The notes beneath the pieces are model-generated. The model worked only from the letters and a program-made list of their open reading frames with translations, was not told the DNA's origin and did no database searches. From Phoenix dactylifera (lineage: Eukaryota > Streptophyta > Magnoliopsida > Arecales > Arecaceae), in NCBI RefSeq assembly GCF_009389715.1, contig NC_052405.1, positions 10,618,694 to 10,682,693 on the forward strand: a stretch of 64,000 bases of DNA. Direction: 5' to 3'. Made by a program: the position numbers and the translations under genes. Positions 1-12,030 of the stretch are shown in pieces. The stretch's first letter is position 1; each line of letters begins with the position of its first letter.

Positions 1-3000
1 TGGTTGCTTAAAACAATGAAAGTTGTTATTGTAATTTTTTGCTCGATAATCGATGGTGTGGGAGACAAGCAAAATTCCATTGAAACCCCACCAATTTGGA
101 TGGCAAGAAGAGGATCTCTCTTCAATCTAAAGTTGCTCCTTTGGCAAAATATATAAAAAGCTCAACTCACTGTCACCTCTTAATTTTTGATGTGATCACA
201 AGTTTTTTGTTATGCTTTTTGCATAACTTGTCAGCAAACAATGTGCAGAAAAATTTTCGAAGTACTCCAATGTCTTTTCAATTTACACCAAGATACGATT
301 ATATTTATTGCTTCATGAACCATATACGAGCAATATCTGAAACGTACACGTGCAACCAAGTGACCATTTAAATTATTATGATGCAAGAAATTTAGTCATC
401 TAAATACCATTCCACCAACTATTGGGTGCTTGGTTCACTATAACTTTTAAGTATATGTAGGCCCATCACACCTAAGCTCACTTTACGTACCAATTATTAT
501 GGCCTATCTTGGGACTAAGCAGGCACTAGCAGATATATCCAGAATCCAGATTCAGTTACCTGAAATTTCGAAGGTCTTCCTTCAATGGCTTCAAGTATAT
601 ATTTTTTCAGATTGATAGATAACATGCTGCAGCTCTTGATGGATGTGTCCAGAATCCAGTTTTAATGTTTTGGATTGCAATGGCCTCTTTTCCTTGATCC
701 ACCATTGGACGAGGATGATATTTGGAGGCAAAGAAACCTGACGGGTCTTTAATTTGCTTGAAGTAGATAGTCGATCAGACCTGTAAATTAGATTTTCTCT
801 ATTACAGGAATAGTAGAAGCATAACCAGCAATATCCTGTGATTGACAACAATTTAAAAAGGGACCTGGCTTTGTCTTTGCGAAACAAGAAATCATCTCTT
901 TTCTCACTCAAAGGTGGACAGTGAGTCCATCTATTGTTTTATGACTTCAACATGTGAACCAACAAAGACAGAAAATGATAGCTACAGTGGAATAAAGAAG
1001 AAATAAAGGAGGAGAAATGGATCACCAAGACTCAAAGCTTCTCTTTCTTCTTTGATGGATGTCAGTCTTCACCTTCTAAGTTTGAAGCTATCTCACGAAG
1101 AGAGCTTGCTGGCAAGGAGCTTCTCTTCTATTGGCATCTCTTCATGGATGCTTCTCTCCTTGAGATCTTTGTCACTACGACGAAGGTGTAGAACTCATGA
1201 CATGAGCTGTTGTCTCTTAAGAGAGGCCGAGCTTGCTATATAGACTTGGGAGAGATAAACCTTGGGAGAAACAGATATGAAAAAATCTCGCATCCGAGAC
1301 TTGAGGTTGGGGAAGAAGTGATGGGATTTAATATAACTAACATAAATCATATATTTAAGGTGCTAATTAGAACTCAAGTATCTCAATTGGTGATAGCTGG
1401 ATCTGACATAGCATGAGCCAATCCATTGAGGAGAAGAGAAGCTCAAGAGCAAATCACACCCTTCCATGTTGAAGGGCTTAGTGGATCAAGTCAAATCGCA
1501 GATTTTGTCCTGCCAGTGATTAAAGCAGTGGTAGGAAGCTCGATAAGTAAGCCTTTCCTCTATATAAAGATCAGCGGAAAGTGAATCTAGATAGTCTGTT
1601 GATTTGAAGACTAAATGCAAGTGCCAAAACCTAAGTTTTTATTGCCGAATTGATAAGTCTCACCATGAACCAGTGCCAACTGAATCCCTTGCAGAGCACA
1701 TTCGAGTTTATGCCTTAGCTAGCGATAGACCAACCAATGAAGAGATAAGAAAGGAAACTCTGGATGAGACTGCTTTCTTGATATCCTTTTAAACTCTTAC
1801 CTTAATAAGATTTGTCCCAGCCTTCACATGGAATCTCTTGATAGTTTAGCAATCACTTAAATTAGGTGTCCCACCTGGAGACATGCATGCAAGTTAACTT
1901 CTGCGCAGTCCAAGCTTTGATAAAACACTCGGTACTTCAAGTGAGCTTAGGTGTGGTGGGCCTGCATGTATGTAAAAGATTTAGTGACCTAAGCATCCAA
2001 TGGCTGATGCAATGATTTCAAATGACTAAATCTCTTGTATCAAAATAGTTTAATTGGCCACTTGATTGCATGTGTGAGTTTCTGATCTTGTTCATAATGT
2101 GGTTCATGATGCCATAAATCTAATCATATCTTGGTGTAGAATGCACATGAAACAGTGGTGTCAATTTCCAAATTGATAACAAGGATACAGCGTCTATGAA
2201 TGCCCAGCCACTTTGTTTATGTGATACCTCCCACAAGGTTGGGATCTTGTTGTTTAGGGAAAACAAAAGGAGGGAAATGGGTGGCCTAAATGGAGGCCTT
2301 GTTTATCCAACCCTGAGTTTTTCAGAATGCAAAAAGCAATCTGGAAAGATAATTTGTAGCATCCCTAGGGTTGCAGATTTGATGGCCTTCTCCTTTCCTT
2401 TTCATCCTTTAATCTTGACACCTCCTCTTGCATCTGCATGTGTTTGAGTGTTCAAAAAAGCCTAAATTTCACTTATTACATCAGTAGGACTGCTAAGCTC
2501 CCCCCGTTCAAGCACACCAAATATTCATTTGAATTTTGAAGTTGTAATAGAGAAATTCAGTTAACTTGGTTATGCTAGACTGCTTTAACAATACCTTCTG
2601 TTTACTTTGAAGATAGCCAAATAGCAGGAATCCGTGTGAGCTTGCAGCCCAAACAGGAAGAAAATCCCTCTAAAAGATAAAAAGCCACAAAAGGTTCTGA
2701 TATATGAGATTCATTATTAGAAATATACCCAATATTTAAGGAAATCCTGTTGGAGACTATTAATTTTGACCAACAATTTTGAGTTTCCCATCCCTATTTG
2801 TGGGAGGCCCTCTTTCTAGATTTGTGTTAGAGTCGTTTCTGTTGACCCAATGCAGAACTTGGGTTGCAAATTTTGGAATTTTAATATGTATACTGGCCAA
2901 GGTTGTGTCATTAACCATAATTTGATTTCTTTGTGATTTTATTGAACAACATCTACCTTTCTCGAGTCTTTAGCATCATTGTTGCACTCACCACTTTACC

Positions 3001-3069
3001 TTGTCCACATATATTTTTTTGACACTTCAAAAAAGTGGATTTATCTAACGAATCGTGGTTAATTTGCAG
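1..3069. other. Probable CPSF73-I upstream intron, no exon seen
   Basis: The first CPSF73-I exon in the window begins at 3070 with a split histidine codon, so an earlier exon must lie upstream. I searched both strands of 1-3069 for the expected N-terminal CPSF73 coding sequence and did not find it. The stretch is therefore probably intron, holding the inverted-repeat structure at 270-2157. Positions 2158-3069 show no other feature I can support. The short ORFs here look random. Confidence 0.45.
270..2157. mobile_element. Long inverted-repeat element, about 250-bp arms
   Basis: Positions 270-522 and 1898-2157 are imperfect inverted copies of each other. On the + strand the right arm reads from a GTGAGCTTAGGTGTG core (about 1940) to ATCTTGGTGTA (about 2130), and the reverse complement of the left arm gives nearly the same run. 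I judge them clearly homologous but with many substitutions. The 1.4-kb loop holds no recognisable transposase. Long terminal arms suggest a Mutator-like or foldback element, or two opposed copies of one repeat. I could not find a target-site duplication, so both ends are approximate. Confidence 0.4.
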
Positions 3070-6000
3070 CTTTCACCTTGATCATGCTGCCTCATTGCCA
3101 TACTTTCTGGAGAAGGTATGTGTCGATAATTCTGCAGGATGTTTATGCATTTTTTCCACCGATTGTTCATAGTTTTTCTTTACTTGTGTCCTTAAATATT
3201 TGAAACTAATCTGCAGACTACTTTCAAGGGCCGGGTTTTCATGACGCATGCAACTAAGGCTATTTACAGGTTGCTTTTGTCAGATTATGTGAAAGTGAGC
3301 AAAGTTTCTGTTGAGGATATGCTGTATGATGAGCAAGATATTCTTCGTTCAATGGACAAAATTGAGGTAGGATAAAGCTTTTAACAACTTCATATCAGGG
3401 GGCTTTCAGCCTTTGTGTGTTCCTTCTGATTTCGTTCACTCTCCACTATCTATTCTTTTATTTATAAATATGCAGTCTGTTGCTTTTGAAATGATTGCTC
3501 TTAGAAGCTGAACTTATATTTTTTATTTTGGTTTTGAACCTCTTTCTTATCTTATCTAAGAAACATCAGAATTTCATTTGTGCACTTCTGTTTCTGCAAA
3601 GATCATAGTTATTCTATGATGACCTTCATCAAATTATCCATATTGGGCCAGACCTTTCTCTATGATTCCTATTGGCATTGTTGAGAAGCTTTTCTTGGTT
3701 GATGGTCCTCCAATTTCAGTATGTGACTTTCCTTGTTTTATCAAATTTTACTGCTTTAATCAAGTTCCATCATGATAAAGCATTTTAAAGTTTTCTCCTT
3801 CATGCCTTAAAAGATTATTCAACATAGATTACTCTAGTTGTTTTGTAGTCATCAGGCTTCAGCTACCTCATGCATGATTAATGTTTAATGGTTACCACTT
3901 TGTATGAGTGGTAATGTTTCAAGTTATCTGTTGGTCCCCGTTATGCCCATTTGGAAGTTATGTCGAGATAATAACGTCCTGAAGATTCTTGGAAGCCCCA
4001 TTTGTCATATTTTTATTTCTTCTTTCCTTCAATTTTTTTTAGATTTTAATTCTGTTAAGATCTTTCTTAATGTTAGCTATATTTTTCTCCAATCTAGGAT
4101 TTTTTGATATCAGCACTTTTTTTTTTTGTCTATCCTGTTCTTAAGTTTGTTGAGCCTTGAAAGCTAATGCATTGTTAGACCAACTATTTTGTTGAGATTC
4201 GAAATCTCCCTTGTTAATGTCAACCACAAGCGAGCTTTCCTTCTTTCACTTTACCTGGTCTTTAGCACCAGAATGGTGCAGGCGTGTTAGTGTATGCAGG
4301 ATCTTATGCATGTCTCAATACTTTTATGTGCTTCCCCATCATTTAGATGCTAGACTAATTATTTTTTAGGTGCCATGAGTTTAAAAGATATTCCTGCATA
4401 AATTTTGGTGTGTTTCTTCTTGTTCTTTAGCAGCACAATCTCAAGTAAGTAACTGTGGCTAGTATATCTGGGTGCCCTAACAATGGCAGCTACCCATTCT
4501 CCTAAGAAAAATACTTTTCTAAAGGATGACATATTTTTGGTCAAATATGGGTAATAGCAAGAAGAAAAGTCAGGCTGTTACAGTTTCCTAATCCTTTAGT
4601 TATAACTTGATTGGAGGGCCCACAACCTTTTCATATCAAAATCTTTTAATTGTGTTGTGTTTCTAAATAATCTGATAATGTGAGGGTCCTTCCAACAATA
4701 TCTCTATGTAGGAAATTATCATGTCTTAGTTTATTTTTAATTCCCTAGGTCTTAAGTTAACGATGCCAGGAATCAATATTGTCAAGGCAGTCAGGTGGTC
4801 TCCAAGTGGAGAGGACCTCTAAATGCTATGGCAGACCGGCTAGAGACTCAGGTGGTCCTTTTGCTTTTTTTAAACAAATGTCAGCGTGTTTTGATTATTA
4901 AGCTGAAATCTTGTATCCCTTAATTTTTGTTTTCAGGTACATATTTTCATCCTCAAATGATATGGTTTTGTAGTTTAATTATAAGATATTGCTTTTCCTA
5001 ACACATGCTTTAAGAAAAATAATGGACCCCCTGAGTCAATAGGTGCCTAGCAATTGTCTATGCAATTCGGGGTCCTCTCCTTGTGGAACTGTCTGACAGC
5101 CTTGACAGTTGAGAACCTTGTTGATTTCTGCAGAGAGAGGGGAAGAAAGCTGGATGAAAGCTTATATTATCACAAAAGGTCTGATAAGCACAATAAACAT
5201 CATTCCCCTTTAGAATGCTAAAAACCCTCCTGATGCTATCTTAATTGGAATGCATTCTTTCCTCAGGCGTATCTTGCAAATGACAAGGAAACGAATAACG
5301 TCTATTGACTAACACTGGAGGAGGTAAATTGGGGAAAGATGGGAGGGGGGGGGGGGGGGGGAGCTTGACCTCTGCATATGATCACTCTGATCTTCTTGCC
5401 ACTTCATCTCTTCACCTCATTTTATCGAACTGAAACAAATTCTTTTCTTAGCAGGCATAAACTTTCACACCAAATTTGTCATTCTTGCAACTTGAGGTAC
5501 AATCTACAATAATGATCACTCCCACTGAAAGTTTAATGTCAGTCCTTCATCTAAAAAGCACCATATATTTATATTTTACCTTTAGAAATGTTGAAAGTCA
5601 CTACCAAATGACTTGTTAGACATGGAATTACAACAAATAGGGCAAATTCAGTCTTTGTATGCCCAAACATCCTGTCTTTGTCTTGTTTGCTTTACTCTCA
5701 TACTGGGCAACAACAGATGTCTTTAAGGGGTTCTTTGGCACTTCAGTAATTGATAGAATTCAAAAGGGCTATGCTTGTGGATGTGGCTATGCAAACTAGT
5801 GGGTGAGTGAGATTGTTTATAGCAACTTATGATGAGTATTAGATATCATTGTCTGTGTGCATTGCGCGTTGGGGAAAAAAAAGGGGGGGGGGGTGAGGGT
5901 TAAAGTTTTAGGGCATGAAGTGACATAACATGAAGTTGGCAAGGGAATTAGGGCCGGAAGTGGGTATAATGTTAGTAAAGGTTGTACAGTTAAATTCTCA

Positions 6001-8101
6001 TTAGGCTGCATGGCTAGCAAAATGTGGACTTCGCTATAATTTACCTTATTTCTTTAAGGAGTTAGGAGATTTTGCAGTGGAGTCAGATAAGCACTTGGAT
6101 GGGTTCTTCATTATGGACTGGAGCAGCTTGAATTAAGTTTTGGATGGAGAATGATTTTCCCCCTGTTCTCTCTTGAAAAGTAGCCTCAAATGACAAATCA
6201 ATATACTACAAATTAGTGCTGGACATTGAACAGTATAAAGTAGCTGGGACAGTCACCTGCTTAGTGAAGCCTCTTCCAACATTAGAGATCAGTAAAGTGT
6301 TCATGGTAAATATGTGTGGTTGATCACTTGACAAGTCTGTATGTCCAATGCCAACACGAACATAGTATTACTTTGAATATCTTTATCTTGACATGACCTT
6401 TTTAAAGATTTTAATAAATAGAAGCAATCATACAAGATAAGATACTGTCCACCTTGTCTCCAGGTTATTGACTTCCACCAGACACTTGAAGTGAATGGTA
6501 TTCGCTTTTGGTGCTACACTGCTGGTCATGTTCTGGGTGCTGCCATGTTCATGGTTGATATTGCTGGTGTCCGGGTTCTATACACTGGTGACTACTCTCG
6601 TGAAGAGGACCGCCATCTCCGAGCTGCCGAAATTCCACAATTCTCCCCTGATATCTGTATCATTGAGTCCACCTATGGTGTCCAGCTCCACCAGGCCCGC
6701 CTCATCCGAGAGAAGCGCTTTACAGATGTCATCCACTCAACCATCTCCCAAGGTGGTCGTGTGCTTATTCCCGCTTTTGCCCTCGGCAGAGCCCAAGAAC
6801 TCCTCCTCATCTTGGATGAGTACTGGTCTAACCATGCAGAGCTCCATAACATTCCCATCTACTATGCTTCCCCTCTTGCCAAGAGATGCATGGCTGTCTA
6901 CCAGACCTATATAAATTCCATGAATGAGAGGATTCGGAACCAGTTTGCAAACTCAAACCCGTTCGATTTTAAGCACATTTCTCCGTTGAAGAGCATAGAG
7001 AATTTTGATGATGTGGGTCCATCAGTGGTTATGGCAAGTCCAAGTGGCCTCCAGAGTGGGCTTTCTAGACAACTGTTTGATAAATGGTGCACAGATAAAA
7101 AGAATGCTTGTGTTATTCCTGGGTATGTTGTGGAAGGGACACTTGCAAAAACCATCATCAACGAGCCAAAAGAAGTCACCCTAATGAATGGCCTCACTGC
7201 TCCTCTCAACATGCAGGTATATTACATCTCCTTCTCAGCTCATGCAGATTTCGCACAGACAAGCACCTTCTTGAAGGAGCTCATGCCTCCCAATATAATT
7301 CTTGTCCATGGAGAAGCCAACGAGATGGTAAGGCTTAAGCAGAAGCTTATAACCCAATTTGCTGATAGGAATGCTAAGATCATTTCCCCCAAGAACTGCC
7401 AGTCAGTGGAGATGTATTTTAGTTCTGAAAAAATGGTCAAAACAATTGGAAGGCTGGCTGAAAAGACACCAGAAGTTGGGGAAACAGTCAGCGGCTTACT
7501 GGTCAAGAAGGGCTTTACATATCAGATAATGGCACCGGATGATCTCCATGTCTTCTCACAGCTATCCACAGCGAACATCACCCAGAGGATCTCAGTCCCT
7601 TATTCTGGTGCTTTCGGAGTTATAAACCATAGGTTGAAGCAGATATATGAGAGTGTGGAGTCCCCATCAGAAGAGCCTGATGTACCAACATTGATTGTGC
7701 ATGAAAGGGTGACGATAAGGCAGGAGTCAGAGAACTATGTGACATTGCAGTGGCCATCAGACCCCATAAGCGACATGGTTTCGGACTCTGTAGTAGCTAT
7801 GATCTTGAATATTAGCCGAGAAGGTCCAAAGGTGACAGCAGTTGCAGAGGCCAACAAGACCGAGGAGGAAACAGAGAAGATGGCGCAGAAGGTAATATAT
7901 GCTCTTTTTGTATCCTTGTTTGGGGATGTCAAGATTGGAGAGGAAGGAACACTGGTTGTGACTGTCGATGGGGATGTGGCGCGTCTGGATGGCAAGAATG
8001 GTGAAGTAGAATGTGAGAATGAGGGGTTGAAGGAGAGAGTAAAGACAGCATTCGGACGGATACAAAGTGCAGTGAGACCAATCCCGCTATCAGCATCTTG
8101 A
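3070..8101 (+). CDS. CPSF73-I: CPSF73-I, 3'-end processing endonuclease (5' partial)
   Basis: This is cleavage and polyadenylation specificity factor subunit 3-I, the zinc-dependent nuclease that cuts pre-mRNA before polyadenylation in the nucleus. Three exons are visible: 3070-3115, 3217-3366 and 6464-8101, all with GT-AG introns, giving about 610 codons. The family is usually near 690 aa, so about 80 N-terminal residues lie upstream of the window. Exon 3070 starts inside the HxHxDH zinc motif (FHLDH is visible; the first His codon is split by the intron). Further metallo-beta-lactamase signatures are GHVLGAAM and [12 protein letters not shown]. The beta-CASP part holds [18 protein letters not shown] and the late histidine motif FSAHADF, followed by [10 protein letters not shown]. 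The frame is open to the stop at 8101 with no lesion, so the gene looks functional. Confidence 0.93.
4780..5107. mobile_element. MITE-like element in CPSF73-I intron
   Basis: The ends are inverted: TGTCAAGGC at 4780 and GCCTTGACA ending at 5107. The inverted similarity extends about 85 bp inward on each side, including AGAGGACC against GGTCCTCT. At 328 bp without an ORF it fits a non-autonomous DNA transposon. No clean target duplication is visible, so the superfamily is unassigned. Confidence 0.6.
5345..5361 (+). repeat. G homopolymer, 17 nt
   Basis: Uninterrupted run of G inside the CPSF73-I intron, preceded by GGGA. It is length-unstable and prone to sequencing error. Confidence 0.9.
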
Positions 8102-8824
8102 GCTGTGTAACTATCAGTATATTTGCTATTCAACTCTGCTGACTTTTTGGTGCTATGTCTCACATAAGCAGTTAGCAAGAGGCTTTGACCTCAAGGGGAT
8201 TGTTGTTTATTAAAAACTTTTCAGTACTTGTAATCATCAAATTATCTAACACAACAGGTTTTATTTTGGAAATTTGTCCTCAGTCAAGTTTTATGTGATA
8301 TTTGGATGGATGAGGGAGATGTTGTAGACTTATTAATGTCATTGAGATTAATGTCTCTTATGCATCCTCTATTGAAGTTCTTGCGGGGGGTGTTATTTCA
8401 TAATTCGAACTTAGATATTTATGAATGAGTTTATCTGCAGTTTTTTTGTAAATGTACTGAGTTGAAATTTGAGTATGATTATGCCATCTCGTGAAGTTGT
8501 CATCAGGCATCCCGAACTTGTGGATGGAAGCGGTTTCTTTGCTCTATTAGGCGATAAATTAATTTTAATGTATGACATCAGTCTGTGCTTGTTGTATAAC
8601 AAGTCCCCTGATTCCAGGTGCTTTAAAAAAAATCTGCAAAGAACCCGAGTGGGCTTAGCAGCGGGACTTGTCTTTGATTCCATTTGAGCTGGTTGTCGAA
8701 AATTTTGAGCACCTTCATGATGAAGGTGGTGCAATGAGCACAACTTCTGTGGTGCAACTGAGCAGACTTAGTGCAGGTGGGTACAATAGAGCGGTTGGTG
8801 GGGTTCTGTCTGTGCGTCAATCAG

Positions 8825-8869
8825 GTTTGGTTTGGTTTGGTTTGCTTTGGTTTGTTTTATTTTGTTTTG
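8825..8869 (+). repeat. TTTGG-type low-complexity repeat
   Basis: Tandem GTTTG units degrade into GTTTT/ATTTT towards the right. This is a simple repeat of no evident function. Confidence 0.8.
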
Positions 8870-9974
8870 ATCAATCACAAACTTTTTCTGTGAACAACAT
8901 ACTTTGCATGTGTCCTGTTCTGTGACCAATTGGCTACCATCTTTTTCTTGTACTCGGACCAATATTTTTAACTCTAATCCAGTTTTTAAGCAAACTGTCA
9001 ACGAGTGAGGACAAAACCTCCTCAAGAGTGCAATCTAATTCAGGAAGGACATAGCTATAATTTTTTCTTTTTTGATTGATAAAAGTATCTAACTTGAAGA
9101 AATGGCTACTAATTTAACAAACAGAAGCCTGAAAATTTTCAAAGGTTGCGTTCAAGGTCCACATCATGGGATGTCAGTGGTCTGCATCAACATATAGGAA
9201 ACATTATAATATTATTGAAGCAAACCAGCCCTCATTATTGAGAAGTTGTTGTCCCTGCTTTTATAGCTTTCTTTTCTACGAATTGGATGGACAAGTGATC
9301 TACTTTGATGTTCACCTAAAACTAAAACATAAGAAATATTATTGTCAACGTAAAGAAATAAATAATATTTATGAATCATGCAATACATCAATAGATGTAT
9401 TATTGCCAATGTATATATATATTTTAAATTTGTGGGACGGATAGAAAGCAAATTGAATAAGATATAAAAATTCAGGAGCCATATTTTAGCCTTATAAAAA
9501 AATTTAACATTCATCATGCATTACCAAAAAAAAAAAAATTCACTGCATGCCCGGCAGTAAGCTCTGTACTCCTACGTATTACCTTTAAATTTACAGTTAC
9601 CGAAGCTTGCCGCGCGGTAATAAACACGGATTCCTGACGTTTCCTAATTCAATATATAGTCACGAGTCAATGTCAGAGATCTGACCATCTTGCACGCAGA
9701 GAAGTAGATCCGATGCATTTCTACGTTCTAACACATCATAGAAGTCCATTCATATGTTGTCACCTGTAAACAAAGCAGCAAACAGGCAGATCCTGAAACG
9801 GTTGTTGCACTGAATCCATCCTTCCATCTCTTGGAAAGATCCCTTTGGTATTATCATTATTATTATTTTATTTTCCCTTCTCTTCTCCCACCAACCTCAA
9901 GGTCAAGTGCTCTCTTTTGGTTCTCCCCGCCAGCCTCTTCACCTCTATACTCCTCTCCTCGGTTCTTTTCTTCC

Positions 9975-9997
9975 CTCTCTCTCTCTCTCTCTCTCTC
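9975..9997 (+). repeat. CT microsatellite in cytochrome b5 leader
   Basis: An uninterrupted CT dinucleotide run ends 14 bp before the cytochrome b5 ATG. Pyrimidine tracts of this kind are common in plant 5' UTRs and core promoters. Confidence 0.85.
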
Positions 9998-10011
9998 GAC
10001 AGCAGGCAAGG

Positions 10012-11050
10012 ATGCAAGTCTCTCAGAAGTACTCTCCTTCTGAGATCTCTCTCCACACCACCAAGAAGGATTGCTGGCTGATCATCCATGGCAAGGTCTG
10101 CTTTTCTTCTCCTTTCCCTTTTTCCTTTTTTTTTTTCCTTTTTTTTCCTATTTTATTTTGTTCTTTCTCTACTATGAGGCCTTCAGAGTTTAGAATATAT
10201 GGTTTTTCTATTGTTTTCTAGCTTATTTATTTATTTTTGCTTTTATTTTTGTTGAGCAGGTTTATGATGTGACCACCTTCTTGGAGGACCATCCTGGAGG
10301 GGAGGATGTGCTTCTGCAAGCCTCAGGTGCCTAACTATTTTCTTCTTCCTTTTCCCCTCCTTTTTCTTTACTATTATTATCATCAATTCCTTGATTCTAT
10401 TTTTGTACTTTTATGTCCTTTATATACTGTAAATGGGCTTTTCCATATCTATTGCAAGATCCTATCTGTCTGATGCATGTACACCTCTTCTTTTCTTTTT
10501 CTTTTTCTGATATTCCATTGTTGTTAGGAGCAGCATCCATATCAATGATTTCTCCTATGATTCTAAGGGGTCTCAATTTCTATTTTTTAAGCAAAAAAGA
10601 TGTCAAATTACTTGGAGTAGATAGCCACCCACTGAGATCATAAAAACAGGACTACATATATGTAGAGAAGTAGATCAGTTAACAGCAGAATTCCTGAAAC
10701 TTTGGTTTGTTTGTGTTGGAATTTGGAACATGGTGTGCTGCCTGGGATGTGAAGCCAATGGAGATGCAACTCAGTCATTTGAGGAGGTGGGCCACAGCTC
10801 CACAGCCATCAGCATGATGGAGGGCTACTCGATCGGTGTCGTCGAAGGCTACAAGGGCGGTGCTGCCGGCGGAGGAGCCCCAAACACCAAGGGAGCAGTG
10901 GTTGGGGGGCCAGTCAGAGCCAGGACACTGCAACAGCGGCAACCCCAAACTTCCTCCGGCTTCTTGGACCTCCTCCTTCCTGTGCTAGTCCTTGGCCTGG
11001 CCTTTGGTGCTTGGTATTACCTCACCTTCTACTCCAAAGCCAAGGCGTGA
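10012..11050 (+). CDS. Cytochrome b5, ER tail-anchored electron carrier
   Basis: Three exons, 10012-10095, 10260-10326 and 10755-11050, join with GT-AG introns to 148 residues. The heme-binding core is residues 5-75. Its axial histidines are H39 in DHPGG and H64 in VGHSS, and the surrounding VYDVTTFLEDHPGGED is diagnostic. The linker at about 90-115 is Gly/Pro/Gln-rich. Residues about 118-141 form one hydrophobic helix ending in a short Lys/Ala tail, the usual C-terminal ER anchor. The protein passes electrons from NADH- or NADPH-dependent reductases to desaturases, hydroxylases and P450s. The SANGDATQSFEEVGHSS context is one residue longer than the commonest plant isoforms and resembles a separate b5 subfamily. 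The start is the first ATG after the CT-rich leader. No lesion is seen. Confidence 0.93.
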
Positions 11051-11164
11051 GGACCATCCAAAGGGTCAAGTTTGGTTGGATGAATATTCCTAAGATTTTG
11101 AGAGGGATGGAGAGTCATGTGAAATAAAAAAAAAGCCTTGAAGATGATATCTTTTTGGCTAGGG

Positions 11165-12030
11165 AGAGAGTTTTGCAGGTAGTCTTGGTTGGTTTACCAA
11201 ACTTGTGTGCTTGTTGCTATCTCTGCTCATGTTTTGGCTGATTGTAAGAATCAACTTGAAGAAATTCATATTGGAAGTGAACCCATTACATTAATCTCTT
11301 GTGGAAGGAGTTTTCTTTATTACAGTATCACCATGAACCAATTTAATGCTGTATCCTTTATATTGCCTCTTGTTATCTTGATTCAAATCCTTGTAGTAGA
11401 GTTTTATTACCAACAAGCCAAGAACTTATTGGAGAAATGCATGGTTGGAAAATGTTTGAACTGGGTCTTTCACACTAGTCTTCAACAAAAGATGTTTATA
11501 CTAATTAAAGATGATATCTGTTTATTTCCCCTCTTTTTTTCTACCAAAAAAGATGGTATCTTTCCGGTTAGAGAGTGAGAGAGATAGATTGTTGCAAGTA
11601 ATCTTTGTGGCTTTGCAAACTTCTATGTTTGTTGGTAGACCATGCCAATGTTTTTGCTAAAAGAATGAATCTATTTGAGGAAATTCATATTTCGAACTGT
11701 ATCATGTCTATATTGCCTTTGACTGTTCTTTTTTCAAAGATAGCCTTTGATTGTGTTGATTCCAATCCTTGTTGAGGAGTTTTATTGGTAAGAAGGGAAG
11801 AACTTACTTGAAGAACTGCATGATGGGGAAGTGATTGAACTAAATCGGTCACACCAGTCCCAAACTAAGGGAGTTTATGCCAATCACCTCTTTTTATTAC
11901 ACCATCATCATGAACCAATTCAATCTCATCTCTCTCGCACCGTCGCTTATTATTATCTGAATTCAAGTCCTTGGTGAGGAGTTCAGCAGCAGCAGAATGA
12001 CTTGTGGTAGTGGAACCTGAGTGCAAAGAC
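11165..12030 (+). repeat. Three degenerate tandem copies of a ~300-bp unit
   Basis: Three successive blocks (about 11165-11520, 11570-11870, 11880-12030) share the order GAAATTCATATT, TTGATTC(A)AATCCTTG, GAGGAGTTTTATT, AAGAACTTA and TTGAACT. The third copy keeps only the central part. The copies are diverged with no common reading frame, so this is an old duplication or retroelement debris. Confidence 0.5.

Larger units (their letters stand above)
3367..6463 (+). other. CPSF73-I long intron (3.1 kb)
   Basis: This intron runs from GTAGG after ATTGAG to CAG before GTTATTGAC. It joins residues IE and VIDFHQ in frame. It contains a MITE-like inverted repeat at 4780-5107 and a G homopolymer at 5345-5361. 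A second A/G-rich homopolymer run lies near 5873-5891. I see no coding remnant. Confidence 0.85.
8102..10011. other. Intergenic: CPSF73-I 3' flank and cytochrome b5 promoter
   Basis: The first few hundred bases should be the CPSF73-I 3' UTR. A TTTGG-type low-complexity run lies at 8825-8869. The last several hundred bases should be the cytochrome b5 promoter and leader, which ends in a CT tract. I saw no convincing gene or transposon. Confidence 0.6.

Noticed and set aside
128-155. miR399-like TGCCAAAGGAG on the minus strand
   Set aside because: Only 11 bases match; the rest does not pair and no hairpin surrounds it, so neither a MIR399 gene nor an IPS1-type mimic is supported.
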